Part shown: positions 6,371 through 7,045 of the stretch, one piece after another
Position numbering within the stretch: the stretch's first letter is position 1
Layout: every line of letters begins with the position of its first letter
Assembly: GCA_030615365.1 (NCBI GenBank)
Contig: JAUWZM010000111.1
Span: 1-7,045, forward strand
DNA from: Candidatus Aerophobota bacterium
Lineage (GTDB): Bacteria; Aerophobota; Aerophobia; Aerophobales; B3-G15
Direction of reading: 5' to 3'
DNA length: 7,045 nucleotides
Program-made: the position numbers and the translations under genes
The notes under the pieces: model-generated
What the model saw: only the letters and a program-made list of their open reading frames with translations
What the model was told of the DNA's origin: nothing
The model's database searches: none

Positions 6371-6406
6371 GGGAGCTCCCCGCCTGTGAAGGCGGGGGTG
6401 AGAGCT
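6371..6406. repeat. Left-end hairpin of the IS200/IS605 element
   Basis: CCCCGCC (6378-6384), loop TGTGAA and GGCGGGG (6391-6397) form a perfect seven-base-pair stem; AGCTC (6374-6378) and GAGCT (6402-6406) may lengthen it across a bulge. A second perfect palindrome, GGGAGCTCCC (6371-6380), shares bases with the left arm, so two folds compete. Confidence 0.75.
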
Positions 6407-6443
6407 ATTTCCTGTGTCTTCCGTTTTATGGTATGCTATAGAC

Positions 6444-6833
6444 ATGAGATTAATAAAAGCAGCACATTCAGTATACCAGGCACAGTATCATATAGTATGG
6501 GTAACACGATTCAGACGAAAAATCCTTGTAAGAGGTGTTGCAGAATATTTGGAAACGAAACTTCAAGAAATAAGGAAGTATTATCCTGATTGGAAATATA
6601 TTGCAATTGAGGTAGATGTTGATCATGTTCATTTGCATATGGTGATACCATCAAAATATGCTGTGAGCACGGTTGTTGAGACAATTAAAAAGAATACAAG
6701 TAGGCATCTGAGCTTGAAGTTTCGTTTTCTGAAGAGAGTGTATTGGGACAATAGAGGGATATGGTCAAAAGGATTTTTCGTCTCGACAGTTGGCATAAAT
6801 GAGGCAGTTATTCGCAAATATGTTCAAATGTAA
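6444..6833 (+). CDS. tnpA: IS200/IS605 Y1 transposase TnpA, ending early at a stop on the metal-ligand position
   Basis: TnpA cuts and rejoins single-stranded DNA at the element ends through a tyrosine-DNA link. From ATG 6444 the protein begins MRLIKAAHSVYQAQYHIVWVT, the usual N-terminus; an upstream in-frame ATG at 6414 would add ten atypical residues. There is no Shine-Dalgarno sequence, and TATGCT at 6432-6437 could be an extended -10 box giving a near-leaderless message. The HUH motif is DHVHLH (H61, H63). Other family strings are YWDNRGIWSKGFFVSTVG and the catalytic tyrosine Y126 in KYVQM. The TAA at 6831 falls four residues after Y126, where the family normally has a glutamine that helps bind metal (Q131 of IS608, Y127+4). 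Reading on, the frame gives EKEDTGQAELEL and a second stop at 6870-6872, the normal family tail, so one C-to-T change (CAA to TAA) explains it. The protein is probably defective. Confidence 0.9.
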   Translation: MRLIKAAHSVYQAQYHIVWVTRFRRKILVRGVAEYLETKLQEIRKYYPDWKYIAIEVDVDHVHLHMVIPSKYAVSTVVETIKKNTSRHLSLKFRFLKRVYWDNRGIWSKGFFVSTVGINEAVIRKYVQM

Positions 6834-6879
6834 GAGAAGGAAGACACAGGACAAGCGGAGCTTGAATTATAAGTAAACA

Positions 6880-6899
6880 CCACGCCTGTAAAGGCGTGG
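6880..6899. repeat. Right-end hairpin of the IS200/IS605 element
   Basis: CCACGCC (6880-6886), loop TGTAAA and GGCGTGG (6893-6899) form a perfect seven-base-pair stem eight bases after the second tnpA stop. Its loop differs from the left-end loop at one base only. Confidence 0.75.
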
Positions 6900-6901
6900 G
6901 T

Positions 6902-7045
6902 ATCTATATTGCCAGAGGGTCACTTTTTGAAACCATTACGTTAATGGAAATCTTTAAAAAGAGAAGCTGGATTAATGATGTTCAATACGATAACCTCTGC
7001 AATAAGGGAGATGAAATAGGCAAAATGCTATCAAGTCTTATAAAT
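6902..7045 (+). pseudogene. C-terminal part of a four-helix-bundle protein (23S rRNA intervening-sequence family), cut by the IS
   Basis: The frame from 6902 to the window end encodes 48 residues starting IYIARGSLFETITLMEI and ending GDEIGKMLSSLIN. This matches the second half of the S23/four-helix-bundle family, where a phenylalanine-leucine-x-IARGSLFE helix is followed by a helix ending in E(I/L)xxMLxxLI. These roughly 115-130 residue proteins occur inside 23S rRNA intervening sequences and also as stand-alone genes of unknown function. The N-terminal half, including the NIAEG-type segment, is missing: upstream bases belong to the IS right end, and no N-terminal half is found left of the element. 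The frame has no stop before the window ends, so the 3' end lies outside. Confidence 0.75.

Larger units (their letters stand above)
6365..6901 (+). mobile_element. IS200/IS605-family insertion sequence (single tnpA, no tnpB)
   Basis: The element is about 540 bases and has the layout of an IS200-type transposon: a GC-rich hairpin at the left end (6378-6397), one Y1 transposase gene, and a GC-rich hairpin at the right end (6880-6899). Both hairpin loops are similar (TGTGAA left, TGTAAA right), as expected for ends recognised by the same TnpA. There are no terminal inverted repeats and no evident target duplication, which is normal because these elements move as single strands. Exact ends are estimates: the left edge is soon after the vapC stop and the right edge just before the four-helix-bundle coding sequence resumes. 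No accessory tnpB gene or reRNA is visible. Confidence 0.85.

Noticed and set aside
6386..6589. 67-codon open frame overlapping the start of tnpA
   Set aside because: It begins inside the left-end hairpin, overlaps the well-supported transposase in another frame and shows no recognisable protein features.
6378..6899. CRISPR-like repeats, from the similar hairpins at 6378 and 6880
   Set aside because: There are only two copies, about 500 bases apart and flanking a transposase gene, which is the standard arrangement of IS200/IS605 ends.

Overview
The window is AT-rich bacterial DNA with densely packed, almost entirely plus-strand genes. The contents are activated-sulfate (PAPS) genes, a nonulosonic-acid (pseudaminic-type) sugar operon, a VapBC-type toxin-antitoxin pair, an IS200/IS605 element, a piece of a four-helix-bundle (23S rRNA intervening-sequence type) gene and a scrap resembling a DUF433 antitoxin. 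This fits a surface-glycan island of an uncultured, probably Gram-negative, anaerobe. The phylum cannot be fixed from sequence alone; the repertoire resembles candidate phyla such as Omnitrophica or Atribacterota, at low confidence.

Positions 1-2814: the 3' end of an unidentified gene, a short spacer with a small tandem 8-mer repeat, then cysQ (PAP phosphatase) and an intact fused ATP sulfurylase/APS kinase. Together they would make PAPS and remove the PAP left by sulfotransferases. No sulfate-reduction gene is visible, so a role in sulfating a surface glycan is the simplest inference.

Positions 2815-3107: a 293-base intergenic region holding a DUF433-like coding remnant, a near-perfect sigma70 promoter (TTGACA-N16-TATAAT), a 15-base palindrome at the expected transcription start, and a REP-like hairpin flanked by short repeats.

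Positions 3108-5740: pseB, pseC and a NeuB/PseI-family gene in a tightly coupled operon (ATGA overlap, then a 1-base gap). The operon is broken as read. pseB has three single-base frameshifts, pseC has one, and the synthase gene stops after 151 codons, less than half its normal length. Restoring the four indels gives full-length proteins of 325 and 399 residues, so the changes are either very recent decay or sequencing/assembly errors.

Positions 5741-7045: accessory DNA. A small basic protein (putative antitoxin) is coupled by an ATGA overlap to a complete VapC-type PIN toxin. A short IS200/IS605 element follows directly. Its TnpA carries a stop codon exactly where the conserved metal-binding glutamine is expected. 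Right after the element comes the C-terminal part of a four-helix-bundle protein whose N-terminal part is not present on the other side, so the insertion point has been rearranged.

I see no convincing new biological system. The most informative points are the clustered frameshifts in the pse operon, the replacement of the synthase 3' half by a toxin-antitoxin module, the stop at the TnpA metal ligand and the promoter/palindrome arrangement before pseB.
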